Shown here: positions 10,528-18,662 of the stretch, piece by piece
Numbering within the stretch: the stretch's first letter is position 1
Layout of the letters: each line of letters opens with the position of its first letter
Source: Rahnella inusitata
Lineage (GTDB): Bacteria; Pseudomonadota; Gammaproteobacteria; Enterobacterales; Enterobacteriaceae
NCBI RefSeq assembly: GCF_003263515.1
Contig: NZ_JYDE01000008.1
Location: 1-59,829 of the forward strand
Direction: 5' to 3'
Length of the DNA: 59,829 nt
The notes under the pieces: model-generated
What the model was told of the DNA's origin: nothing
The model's database searches: none
What the model saw: only the letters and a program-made list of their open reading frames with translations
Position numbers and translations under genes: made by a program

Positions 10528-11916
10528 ATGTCCAGTGAGATCATCCGGGAAAAAACCCGCGAACTTTACGCACAGCTGACCGGTGACGAATCCTTGCCCG
10601 CTGCTCTTTCTGTTACCGGCGAAGGAAATCTGCCAGCTTACTATCCGGTGACTCCGCTTATCGCCGCTTCTGTCGCGGTGGCCGCGCAGGCGTTGTCGCA
10701 TTTGTTATCCCTTCAACACGGCAGCGCGGATGCCGTAACCGTGGACCGGCGGCTGGCATCGCTTTGGTGTAAAAGCAGCCTGAAACCTGATGGCTGGGCG
10801 CTTCCTCCGGCCTGGGACAGTCTGGCGGGCGATTACGCCACCGCCGACGGATGGATCCGTTTGCACACCAACGCGCCTGCGCATCGCAAAGTGGTCGAAA
10901 CGGTGCTCGGTAAGGCCAACAGCCGCGAGGAGCTGGCGCCACGGGTTGCCCGGTGGAAGAAAGCGGAGCTGGAACAGGCGGTGGTCCAGGCGGGAGGTTG
11001 TGCCGCTCAGATGTTCAGTGTCAGTGACTGGCAGCACCATGTGCAGGGAAAATCGCTGGAAAATGAGCCATTGTTTCAGCGTTCACTTTGCGCACCTGCC
11101 GCGCCGCCGCATTGGGCGTTAGAAGCGGATCGTCCGCTGGCGGGCGTGCGCATTCTGGATCTGACCCGGATTATCGCCGGTCCCGTCGCCACGCGTTTTC
11201 TGGCGGGGCTGGGCGCGGACGTGCTGCGCATCGATCCCTTTGGCTGGGACGAGCCGGGCCAGGAAGCGGACGTCACGCTGGGTAAACACTGCGCCCGGCT
11301 GAATCTGCACAATCCACAGGACCGGCATCGCTTCGAAACGTTGCTGCGCGAGGCTGACGTTATTGTTCACGGGTATCGCGCGGGAGCATTGCATAAACTC
11401 GGCTACGGCAGCGAGCAGCAGCGTGCGCTGTCGCCTGGTCTGGTCGATGTCTGTCTGAACGCCTACGGCTGGAACGGGCCATGGCGCGAACGTCGCGGAT
11501 TCGACAGTCTGGTGCAGATGAGCTGCGGAATTGCAGAGTTTGGTATGCAGCAATCGGGCAGTGATCAACCGGTGCCACTGCCGGTTCAGGCGCTGGATCA
11601 CGTCACCGGATACCTGATGGCGGCGGCGGTGATTCAGGGGCTGGCGCAGCGCGTCACTACCCATCAGGGTAGTGAAACACGGGTATCGCTGGCGCGGACG
11701 GCACATGAACTGACGACGTTCGATGTGGATGATACGACACAGCAGCCGGTGATTAACGCAGCAGGTGAAGATGACTTTTCGCCGCAACCGGAACACACCG
11801 TCTGGGGCGCAGGCTGGCGGTTACTTCCCCCCGTGTCGCTCACCAAAACGTCGTGGCGCTGGAGTCTGCCCGCTTCCCCGCTCGGCGCTTCTCCGGCAAG
11901 CTGGCAGAAGGCGTAA
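10528..11916 (+). CDS. Family III (CaiB/BaiF) CoA-transferase
   Basis: 462 residues. Family III enzymes move CoA between carboxylic acids through a catalytic aspartate. The Rossmann-like part begins near 205 (GVRILDLTRIIAGPVATRFLAGLGADVLRID) and the catalytic aspartate is probably D326 in RRGFDSLVQMS, after NAYGWNGPW. Unusually, the first ~180 residues resemble the C-terminal lobe of ordinary members (DGWIRLHTNAPAHR and AVVQAGGCAAQM), so the order of the two lobes looks permuted or partly duplicated. ATG has AGGAG-like TCAGGAGTTCC upstream. It stands alone, so the acid substrate cannot be inferred. Confidence 0.85.
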   Translation: MSSEIIREKTRELYAQLTGDESLPAALSVTGEGNLPAYYPVTPLIAASVAVAAQALSHLLSLQHGSADAVTVDRRLASLWCKSSLKPDGWALPPAWDSLAGDYATADGWIRLHTNAPAHRKVVETVLGKANSREELAPRVARWKKAELEQAVVQAGGCAAQMFSVSDWQHHVQGKSLENEPLFQRSLCAPAAPPHWALEADRPLAGVRILDLTRIIAGPVATRFLAGLGADVLRIDPFGWDEPGQEADVTLGKHCARLNLHNPQDRHRFETLLREADVIVHGYRAGALHKLGYGSEQQRALSPGLVDVCLNAYGWNGPWRERRGFDSLVQMSCGIAEFGMQQSGSDQPVPLPVQALDHVTGYLMAAAVIQGLAQRVTTHQGSETRVSLARTAHELTTFDVDDTTQQPVINAAGEDDFSPQPEHTVWGAGWRLLPPVSLTKTSWRWSLPASPLGASPASWQKA

Positions 11917-11921
11917 TTATC

Positions 11922-12773
11922 TCACTGCAACAACGAAAACGCCGCTTTGCGATATTGCAGCGGCGTTTTCCCTATCATCTTTTTGAAACGGGTGATGAAG
12001 TACGGCGCGTCGGCGAATCCGCATTGTAACCCGATACTTTCCACCGGGCGGTCAGTTGTCCGCAGCAATTCGCAGGCACGCTTCACCCGGCGGGTGGCAA
12101 GATAATCCTGAATTGATCCGCCGGTTTCCTGCCCGAACACCCGCGAAATATAGCTTTCTGAAAGTCCCACCGCCGCCGAGAGGCTGGCCATCGCAAACTT
12201 CTGCTCATAATTTTCTTCAATCCACTGCATCACTTTTGACGCCGTCGTACGGCTGATGTTTTTCGGCGTGTCCTCCTGCGCAGGCATAAACGCCATCAGC
12301 TGTAATACCAGCATGGCTATCTCTTCCCACTGATGTGTCTGCTGTTCGGAAAGCTGATTGAACTGCTCGAGGATGATTTCAATGTGCGGTGCGAAATCAC
12401 TGAGGTCAAAAATGTGTGCAGTACGATCCGCATCCCATAACCGCGCGAAACGGGCGCGGCGCTGCGGGAAAGATTGAAGGCAGCCGTCGAGCAGCAGGTG
12501 GTCGAGATGAATAGTGGTGCGCTCGTAGGCATTATTGCCGTCCGCTTCGACAAACACTTTGTGCAGCTTGAAGGGCGGAAATACAAACAGCCTGCCCGGC
12601 CTTAACGTGTATTGCTGATTATCGACGATCACGATGCCGTAGCCCCGGCTGACAAACAGCAATTCCAGACACTGATGCCAGTGGAAATAATTGGCGCTGC
12701 CGCGGCTCATGCGATTAAAAGAAACCTGACGTTCATTAAGGGCAATACGTTCCAGATAATCGGATACCGGCAT
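11922..12773 (-). CDS. AraC-family regulator of the adjacent glycan operon
   Basis: 283 residues from MPVSDYLERIAL, chosen because AAGGA lies 8 nt upstream; a frame from 12818 adds 15 residues. The N-terminal half is a cupin sensor (HWHQCLELLFVSRGYG, LRPGRLFVFPPFKLH). The C-terminal ~100 residues carry two helix-turn-helix motifs (FAMASLSAAVGLSESYISRVF and VESIGLQCGFADAPYFITRFKK). It is divergent from the DUF2264-symporter-GH88 operon and should activate it in response to a sugar ligand. It is convergent with the CoA-transferase gene, only 5 bp away. Confidence 0.9.
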   Translation of the reverse strand: MPVSDYLERIALNERQVSFNRMSRGSANYFHWHQCLELLFVSRGYGIVIVDNQQYTLRPGRLFVFPPFKLHKVFVEADGNNAYERTTIHLDHLLLDGCLQSFPQRRARFARLWDADRTAHIFDLSDFAPHIEIILEQFNQLSEQQTHQWEEIAMLVLQLMAFMPAQEDTPKNISRTTASKVMQWIEENYEQKFAMASLSAAVGLSESYISRVFGQETGGSIQDYLATRRVKRACELLRTTDRPVESIGLQCGFADAPYFITRFKKMIGKTPLQYRKAAFSLLQ

Positions 12774-12933
12774 TCGTTCTTTCCTTTCATCGACAGTGCG
12801 GATGACAACAAAACACAATTTTCGGTCTGTTTTTTATAATTTAAGCCGTTTTACCGCCAAATTCGCCATGACAATTTAAAAATTCGCATGATTCTGTGAG
12901 CCCCGTAACAATCAGCATTTTCCATTTCTCTAT

Positions 12934-12972
12934 ATTTCAATCGCGACACAGAGAATTGAAATAATATTTCAA
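12934..12972. promoter_or_regulatory. Three ATTTCAA half-sites before the DUF2264 operon
   Basis: ATTTCAA at 12934-12940, TTGAAAT at 12956-12962 and ATTTCAA at 12966-12972. The last two form a perfect 7-3-7 inverted repeat ending 53 bp before the start at 13025. Candidate sites for the divergent AraC regulator. Confidence 0.45.
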
Positions 12973-13024
12973 ATTATAAAAACCTTAATTACCGGTCCCT
13001 TAACACCTCACCGGGAGAGCTTTT

Positions 13025-14863
13025 ATGACGCCAAATAAAGTGAATACTGATAATCCGCTGCGTACTCGCGATGACGTGCAATATCTGTTGAATGACCTGC
13101 TCTCGGCGGTGTCGCCTTATACCCAAAAAGGCGAAAGTGGCATCGACCTTGGGAATTCCACCACCCACTACGGCAAAGAGATTGCCAAAATGGAAGCGCT
13201 GTCGCGCATGTTGTGGGGAATTTTCCCGCTGCTGGCCGGCGGCGGCGAATGCGCCGATCTGCCCTTCTATCTTGATGCTATTCGCCACGGCACCGACCCG
13301 GAACATCCGCAGTACTGGGGAAAAATCCGCGATTTCGATCAGCGCTGCGTCGAAATGGCGGCGTTTGGCGTCGGGCTGGCGCTGCTGGAAAAGCGTCTGT
13401 TGCAGCATTTTACGCCGCAGGAACAGCAAAATCTGGCCGACTGGCTGGATCAGGGGCGCGATGCAGTGATCCCCAATAACAACTGGAATTTCTTCCCGAT
13501 CATGGTGCAGATGGGCTTCAAGAAGGCCGGTTTGCCATGGGACAGCAACGCCGTCGCCACCCGCTTTGACCTGATGGAAGCCTATTATCTGGGGGATGGC
13601 TGGTATTCCGACGGCCCCGGCAGGCCGCGCGATTATTACATTTCCATGGCGTTCCATTATTACGGCTTACTGTACGCGCAAAATATGGCAGATGTGGATG
13701 CCCCCCGCGCTTATATGCTGCGCCAGCGGGCAGAGCTGTTTGCACAAGACTTTATCACCCTGTTCTCCGCCGGCGGTCAGGCCGTGCCGTTTGGCCGCAG
13801 CCTGACCTATCGCTTTGCCGAAGCGGCTTTCTGGAGTGCGGCGGCGTACAGCCAGCTCAAAGTGTTTACGCCGGGCGTCATCAAAGGGCTGATCCTGCGC
13901 CATCTGCGCCACTGGCTGAAACAGCCGATTTTTGACCGCGACGGTGTGCTGAGTATTGGCTATCACACGCCGAATCTGGTGATGGCTGAAGACTACAACG
14001 CACCGGGCTCGCCTTACTGGGCGTGCAAACTGTTTCTGATCCTCGCGCTGCCTCAGGAGGAGGCTTTCTGGCAGGCGGAGGAAGCACCGCTGCCAGAACT
14101 TGCGCGTAGACACTGCATTCCTCACGCGAATCAGATCCTGATGCGCGACGACGAAAGTCAGCACGTGGTGATGCTGACCTCCGGGCAACTGGAACTGAAT
14201 AACTTCGTCAACACCGAAGCCAAGTACACCAAATTCGCCTATTCCAGTGAGTTCGGTTTCACGCTCGATCGTGGCCGTTACGGGCTGAATCACGCCGGTT
14301 GCGACTCGATGCTGATGCTTTGCGAAGGTGACGGGTATTTTCGCGGACGTCGCGATTGTGTGGAAACGCGGATAACCGAATCATTCATTTATTCGCGCTG
14401 GCTGCCGTGGCAGGACGTCTCAGTGCGCACCTGGCTGGTTCCCTGCGGTGACTGGCATCTGCGTATTCATCATCTGGAAAATCAGCGTCCGCTTGATACC
14501 GCCGAAGGTGGCTTTGCAGTGATCCAGGATCCGACAACAAAAGCTGAAATTTTTGCAGGTCAGCAGGCGATTACCGTGACGGCGCGCAACGGCATCAGTC
14601 GGATTGTCGGCGCAGATGACAAGGCATTGCGCGAAGCCTCCACGGTCGTGACGCCTCCCAACAGCAGCATTATGTTCGCCGAAACCGCCGTCATTCCGTT
14701 GCTTAAAAGCGCTTACCCCGCCGGTTCGCACTGGCTGATAAGCGCGGTTTGCGCCTCGGCGAGTCAGGACATCAGCACGCTGGCCGTACCGGAGATCACC
14801 CACGAGGGCGACTGGTTGCACTGGCAATATCAGGGGCAGAGCGGCCAGATTTCGCTGGTCTGA
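13025..14863 (+). CDS. DUF2264 protein, probable glycan-processing enzyme
   Basis: 612 residues; the N-terminal ~350 match my recollection of DUF2264 (SRMLWGIFPLLAGG, FGVGLALL, NNWNFFPIMVQMGF, DGWYSDGPGRPRDYY). The family has an alpha/alpha-toroid look, like polysaccharide lyases and GH88-type hydrolases, but no proven reaction that I know of. Residues ~360-612 form a beta-rich C-terminal domain. No signal peptide, so it is cytoplasmic. It starts at ATG with GGGAGAGC upstream and leads a three-gene operon with a symporter and a GH88 hydrolase. It may act on the same imported oligosaccharide, perhaps on the product left after the unsaturated uronate is removed. Confidence 0.88.
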   Translation: MTPNKVNTDNPLRTRDDVQYLLNDLLSAVSPYTQKGESGIDLGNSTTHYGKEIAKMEALSRMLWGIFPLLAGGGECADLPFYLDAIRHGTDPEHPQYWGKIRDFDQRCVEMAAFGVGLALLEKRLLQHFTPQEQQNLADWLDQGRDAVIPNNNWNFFPIMVQMGFKKAGLPWDSNAVATRFDLMEAYYLGDGWYSDGPGRPRDYYISMAFHYYGLLYAQNMADVDAPRAYMLRQRAELFAQDFITLFSAGGQAVPFGRSLTYRFAEAAFWSAAAYSQLKVFTPGVIKGLILRHLRHWLKQPIFDRDGVLSIGYHTPNLVMAEDYNAPGSPYWACKLFLILALPQEEAFWQAEEAPLPELARRHCIPHANQILMRDDESQHVVMLTSGQLELNNFVNTEAKYTKFAYSSEFGFTLDRGRYGLNHAGCDSMLMLCEGDGYFRGRRDCVETRITESFIYSRWLPWQDVSVRTWLVPCGDWHLRIHHLENQRPLDTAEGGFAVIQDPTTKAEIFAGQQAITVTARNGISRIVGADDKALREASTVVTPPNSSIMFAETAVIPLLKSAYPAGSHWLISAVCASASQDISTLAVPEITHEGDWLHWQYQGQSGQISLV

Positions 14864-14903
14864 CACTCTTTAGTCAATAACGGCAGATCTTTCAGGAGTC
14901 ACT

Positions 14904-16190
14904 ATGAAAGCCATAAAAACAGCCAGTAAATCGGCTTACTATAAAATGAGTAGCTTTATATTCCTGTATTTCTTCACATGGTCTTCCAGCTTCGGGCTCT
15001 ACGCCCTGTGGCTGGGACAAAAGGCCGGGCTGGACAGCATCAGCATCGGTACCGTCTTTGCCATTAACGGTGTTTTCGCGGTGATCATGAAGCCGGTGTA
15101 CGGCTACATTATGGACAAGATCGGCATGAGCAAATCCCTGCTCTATTTTGTCGTGCTGGTGTCCGCGCTGATGGCGCCGTTCTTTATCTTTGTTTATCAG
15201 CCGCTGCTTGAAAGCCATCTGATGACTGGCATTATCGTCGGCGCGCTGTATCTCAGCCTCGGCTGGTACGCCGGTGTCGCCGCGTCGGAATCCTACGCCG
15301 ATCGCTTCAGCCGTCTGTATCACATGGAGTTCGGGCAGGTCCGGATGTGGGGATCGCTCGGCTGGGCACTGGCCGCGTCGTTCTCCGGCGTGCTGTTTAA
15401 CCTCTCTCCGGCGTGGAACTTCGGCCTGAGCAGCGCAACGTCGCTGGTCATGCTGGGCGTGTTGCTGTCGCTTAAAATCGGCAGTGAAGAGCTGAAAAAT
15501 AACGACGTGATCGCACAACAAAAGATCGTGTTCAGCGATGTGATCCTGCTGCTGAAAAACCGCAAATTCTGGATGTTCTCGCTGTACGTTGCCGGTGTTG
15601 CCTGGATGATGTTTGTGGCTGAACAGCAGTTCTCGCGCTACTTCGTCACCTTCTTTGACACAAAAGAGCAAGGCAACGCGTGGTACGGCTATCTGAGCAC
15701 TGTGCAGTCCGGTTTTGAATTCCTGATGATGATGGCTATCCCGTTCCTGGTGAACTATTTTGGCGCCAAAAAGGGTCTGCTGATGGTCGGAGCGGTGGTG
15801 GGTATTCGTCTGATTGCCTCCGGACTGACCAACGACCCGCTGCTTATCTCGATCATCAAACCCTTTTACGGGCTGGAAATTTCTCTGCTGCTGATTTCGG
15901 TCTTCAAATATATCGCCGAGCATTTCAGCAAACGCGTCAACGCCACCATGTACCTGCTGGGTTATCAGGCGATGATTTACGTCGGTTCGATTGTGATAGC
16001 TCCGCCTGCCGGTTACCTGTATCAGCGCATCGGATTTGAACACACCTATCTGATTATGGGCGGTATCGCGCTGTTCTTCACGCTGGTATCAGCCTTCACG
16101 TTATCCGCCTGCCAGAGCCGCCGCGATGGCACGCCCGCCCCGGAGAAATCGCCGGATGAGCTGACCGAACTGACCCCAGCCAAACACTGA
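14904..16190 (+). CDS. Oligosaccharide:H+ symporter (MFS, LacY/RhiT-like)
   Basis: 428 residues with 12 predicted TM helices. It looks like the oligosaccharide:H+ symporter family: an N-terminal FIFLYFFTWSSSFGLYALWL, the loop KPVYGYIMDKIGMSKS, WGSLGWALAASFSG and an ENRY-like GFEHTYLIMGG near the end. Dickeya RhiT, which imports rhamnogalacturonides, is of this type. AGGAG lies 5 nt before ATG. It is 40 bp after DUF2264 and 39 bp before the GH88 gene, so it should bring in the substrate of the GH88 enzyme. Confidence 0.88.
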   Translation: MKAIKTASKSAYYKMSSFIFLYFFTWSSSFGLYALWLGQKAGLDSISIGTVFAINGVFAVIMKPVYGYIMDKIGMSKSLLYFVVLVSALMAPFFIFVYQPLLESHLMTGIIVGALYLSLGWYAGVAASESYADRFSRLYHMEFGQVRMWGSLGWALAASFSGVLFNLSPAWNFGLSSATSLVMLGVLLSLKIGSEELKNNDVIAQQKIVFSDVILLLKNRKFWMFSLYVAGVAWMMFVAEQQFSRYFVTFFDTKEQGNAWYGYLSTVQSGFEFLMMMAIPFLVNYFGAKKGLLMVGAVVGIRLIASGLTNDPLLISIIKPFYGLEISLLLISVFKYIAEHFSKRVNATMYLLGYQAMIYVGSIVIAPPAGYLYQRIGFEHTYLIMGGIALFFTLVSAFTLSACQSRRDGTPAPEKSPDELTELTPAKH

Positions 16191-16229
16191 AACATTGAAT
16201 TTCTTACTGAAAAGAAAACGGGAGAACCT

Positions 16230-17420
16230 ATGACGATGAACATCGCGAAAGAGAATTTATTGCCGATCGAACTGAATCAGTTAGACAGGATTGCCTTTGC
16301 CGAAAAAATGCAGCGGGCGCGCCGGACGGTACTGAGTAAGATTTCCCGCAACGTGGAAAAGTTTGGCGATAAATTTCCGGCGGAAACCTGCGAAAACGGC
16401 CACTATCCACTGACCGACAACGTCGAATGGACCACCAGCTTCTGGACCGGTCAGCTGTGGCTGGCATGGGAGATGACCGGCGACGATCGCTACCGTCACG
16501 CAGCGGAAAAACAGGTGACATCATTTGGTAATCGCATCGCCAATCGCATTGATACTGCGACGCATGATTTGGGCTTTCTTTACAGTTTATCCTGCGTCAG
16601 CGCGTATAAACTGACCGGCAACCGTCAGGCACGCGGCTTCGCGCTGCTGGCCGCTGAAGCCCTGATGGAACGCTTCAACACTAAAGCAAAAATCATTCAG
16701 GCATGGGGCGATTTGCAGGATCCGGAACAGGCCGGGCGGATGATCATCGACTGCAATATGAACCTCCCGCTGCTGTACTGGGCGAGTGAACAAACCGGCG
16801 AACCGCGCTTCGCCGAGGCCGCCCGCGCACATGCAGAACAGGCAGCAAAATATATCGTTCGCCCGGACGCCTCGACGTACCACACGTATTACATGGATAC
16901 CGTGACCGGCGAACCGCGTTTCGGCAATACGCATCAGGGGTACGCCGATGACTCCTGCTGGTCACGCGGACAGGCGTGGGGGATCTACGGATTCCTGCTC
17001 AGTTATCGCTACACTGGCGATGACAGTCAGGTCGAACTGTCGCGTCGGCTGGCGCATTACTTCCTCAATCGTTTACCCGAAGACGACGTGTGTCACTGGG
17101 ATTTAGCCCTGCTCGGCACCGATGCCGTGCGCGACAGTTCGGCGGCGGCGATTGCGGTCTGCGGGTTGCTGGATTTGGCCACCACCCTGCCCGCTACCGA
17201 CGATTTGCGTGCCTGCTATGAAGAAATGGCGCTGCGCATTATGGATTCCCTGACCGACAATTACCTCGTGGGCGATGAGGAAGATTGTGACGGATTGCTT
17301 AAGCATTCGGTGTATCACATGGCGAGCGGTAAAGGCGTGGATGAATGTTGCAGCTGGGGAGACTATTTTTATGTCGAAGCGCTGGTGCGCCTGACGCAAT
17401 GCTGGCAGTCGTACTGGTAA
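16230..17420 (+). CDS. GH88 unsaturated glucuronyl hydrolase
   Basis: Cytoplasmic hydrolase of 396 residues that removes the unsaturated uronate left at the non-reducing end by a polysaccharide lyase. Seen: FWTGQLWLAWEMTGDDRY, DTATHDLGFLYSLS with D113, MIIDCNMNLPLLYWAS with D174 and GYADDSCWSRGQAWGIYGF. D113 and D174 correspond to the two acidic catalytic residues (D88, D149) known for Bacillus GL1 UGL. The rest (DSSAAAIAVCGLL, CCSWGDYFYVEAL) also fits GH88. GGGAG lies 5 nt before ATG. GH105 rhamnogalacturonyl hydrolases are the nearest alternative, but the DTATHDLGF block is more GH88-like. Confidence 0.9.
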   Translation: MTMNIAKENLLPIELNQLDRIAFAEKMQRARRTVLSKISRNVEKFGDKFPAETCENGHYPLTDNVEWTTSFWTGQLWLAWEMTGDDRYRHAAEKQVTSFGNRIANRIDTATHDLGFLYSLSCVSAYKLTGNRQARGFALLAAEALMERFNTKAKIIQAWGDLQDPEQAGRMIIDCNMNLPLLYWASEQTGEPRFAEAARAHAEQAAKYIVRPDASTYHTYYMDTVTGEPRFGNTHQGYADDSCWSRGQAWGIYGFLLSYRYTGDDSQVELSRRLAHYFLNRLPEDDVCHWDLALLGTDAVRDSSAAAIAVCGLLDLATTLPATDDLRACYEEMALRIMDSLTDNYLVGDEEDCDGLLKHSVYHMASGKGVDECCSWGDYFYVEALVRLTQCWQSYW

Positions 17421-17517
17421 ATTTTGTGGACGCGGTGGCCTGCATCGCGTCCTGTTAACTTGCCGTTTACAATGCGTGAATTGTTTTGAAGCATTTTGCG
17501 CCTCTTCATATCAGTGC

Positions 17518-17597
17518 TAAGTATTCCCAGACGTTATAATCACCCATCTGTTAATAAGTATTCCTGCTATGTCCTTACATCCTTTAGGATTAGTCTT
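17518..17597. promoter_or_regulatory. Rcs-box-like repeats upstream of rcsA
   Basis: The 10-mer TAAGTATTCC occurs exactly twice (17518-17527 and 17555-17564, 37 bp apart), and TTAGGATTAGTCTT follows at 17584-17597. All resemble the RcsAB box (TAAGAATATTCCTA; E. coli rcsA has a TAAGGATTATCC-type box). The rest of the 389-bp gap between the GH88 gene and rcsA holds no gene. Confidence 0.4.
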
Positions 17598-17809
17598 AAT
17601 TCCCTCGCTTTTTTGTTCAGTCACAAAGTAAATCCTGACATAAACCAAATTAATCTAATTCGCTAACTGTCTTTAAACGCTAAAAAAAACTTTGAAACTG
17701 CGTATTTTTCATGCGAAAAAGAGAGTCAGCACATTCTGTGTGCTTTTGAGATTTCTTACGTTCGAATCCAATCATTACGCCGAACAAGGACGTCCTGTGA
17801 GGACTCATT

Positions 17810-18424
17810 ATGCAAACGATAATCTTAGATCCCTGCCGTTTTACCCGTATTGGATTGCAGCAATTTCTCGCCGTTGACCATGACATCTGTTACGTCAGCC
17901 ACTTCGACCAACTGCAAAAAAGTTGCAGTAATCTGAATCCGTCAGTGGTGTTTATTAATGAAGATTGCATGCAACCCAATGCGGACAGTAAATCTCGCCT
18001 GCGAGCGCTGATTACTGAATATTCCGACACACTATTTTTTATTTTTATGTCCAGCACACGTATTCATTTTGAAGAATACGTTTTCGTTCGCAAGAACGTG
18101 ATTATCACCTCGAAATCCATTAAGGCTGAAACCCTCAAACAGTTGCTGAATCACCCGCGGCTGCCGCAGGCGCAAAACCCTGCCAGCAGCGGTGTACTGG
18201 ATATCCGCCCCGTCATGCTCAGCCGTTCTGAATCGGCGATGCTGAGAATGTGGATGTCGGGGGATGGCACCATTGAAATTTCGGACAAGCTGCAAATAAA
18301 AACCAAAACAGTGTCGTCTTATAAAGGAAATATAAAGCGGAAAATAAAATCACCGAACAAACACATTATTTACCACGTTGTTCGTTTATGTGATCAGCTT
18401 ACAGACGGTATTTATGTCCGATAG
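17810..18424 (+). CDS. rcsA: RcsA, capsule synthesis co-regulator
   Basis: 204 residues, clearly RcsA (E. coli 207): PSVVFINEDC, HFEEYVFVRKN, SSKSIK-like TSKSIKAETL and a C-terminal LuxR-type helix-turn-helix with TKTVSSYKGNIKRKIKSPNKHIIYHVVRL. RcsA pairs with phosphorylated RcsB to switch on colanic-acid-type capsule genes and lower motility, and it is degraded by Lon. GAGGA lies 6 nt before ATG. Upstream Rcs-box-like repeats suggest the usual self-activation. The E. coli neighbour dsrB is also here, but a chemoreceptor gene separates the two. Confidence 0.95.
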   Translation: MQTIILDPCRFTRIGLQQFLAVDHDICYVSHFDQLQKSCSNLNPSVVFINEDCMQPNADSKSRLRALITEYSDTLFFIFMSSTRIHFEEYVFVRKNVIITSKSIKAETLKQLLNHPRLPQAQNPASSGVLDIRPVMLSRSESAMLRMWMSGDGTIEISDKLQIKTKTVSSYKGNIKRKIKSPNKHIIYHVVRLCDQLTDGIYVR

Positions 18425-18447
18425 TTTTCTTCCATTTCCAGCTATTC

Positions 18448-18477
18448 CTACAGGCTATGCATTTGCATAGCCTGTAG
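18448..18477. repeat. Perfect 14-bp inverted repeat after rcsA
   Basis: CTACAGGCTATGCA, TT, TGCATAGCCTGTAG. It lies 23 bp after the rcsA stop, with no U-run and a 2-nt spacer. It could be a transcript-end hairpin or a protein-binding palindrome. Confidence 0.6.
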
Positions 18478-18524
18478 AAAGCTACACAAAGTTGCGAAAT
18501 GAGATCCGCGTCGCAAATATAAAC

Positions 18525-18551
18525 TCAATCTCCGCGCTGATTTGCCGATGT
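18525..18551 (+). promoter_or_regulatory. Candidate sigma-28 (FliA) promoter of the chemoreceptor
   Basis: TCAA-N15-GCCGATGT, close to TAAA-N15-GCCGATAA, ending 111 bp before the chemoreceptor start. Flagellar-class control is normal for such genes. The -35 element is weak. Confidence 0.4.
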
Positions 18552-18662
18552 CCTTATATGGCGTGTTTTCGTCACGACAGGACTTGCCCGCAGGCAGACC
18601 CTATATCGCTGTCACTCACCGACTTTCTACGCCGGTGAACAGGATTAACAGAGCGGAAAAAA

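Noticed and set aside
18425..18662. DsrA small RNA next to rcsA
   Set aside because: No sequence resembling E. coli DsrA was recognised; only the 30-bp palindrome and a possible FliA promoter are there.
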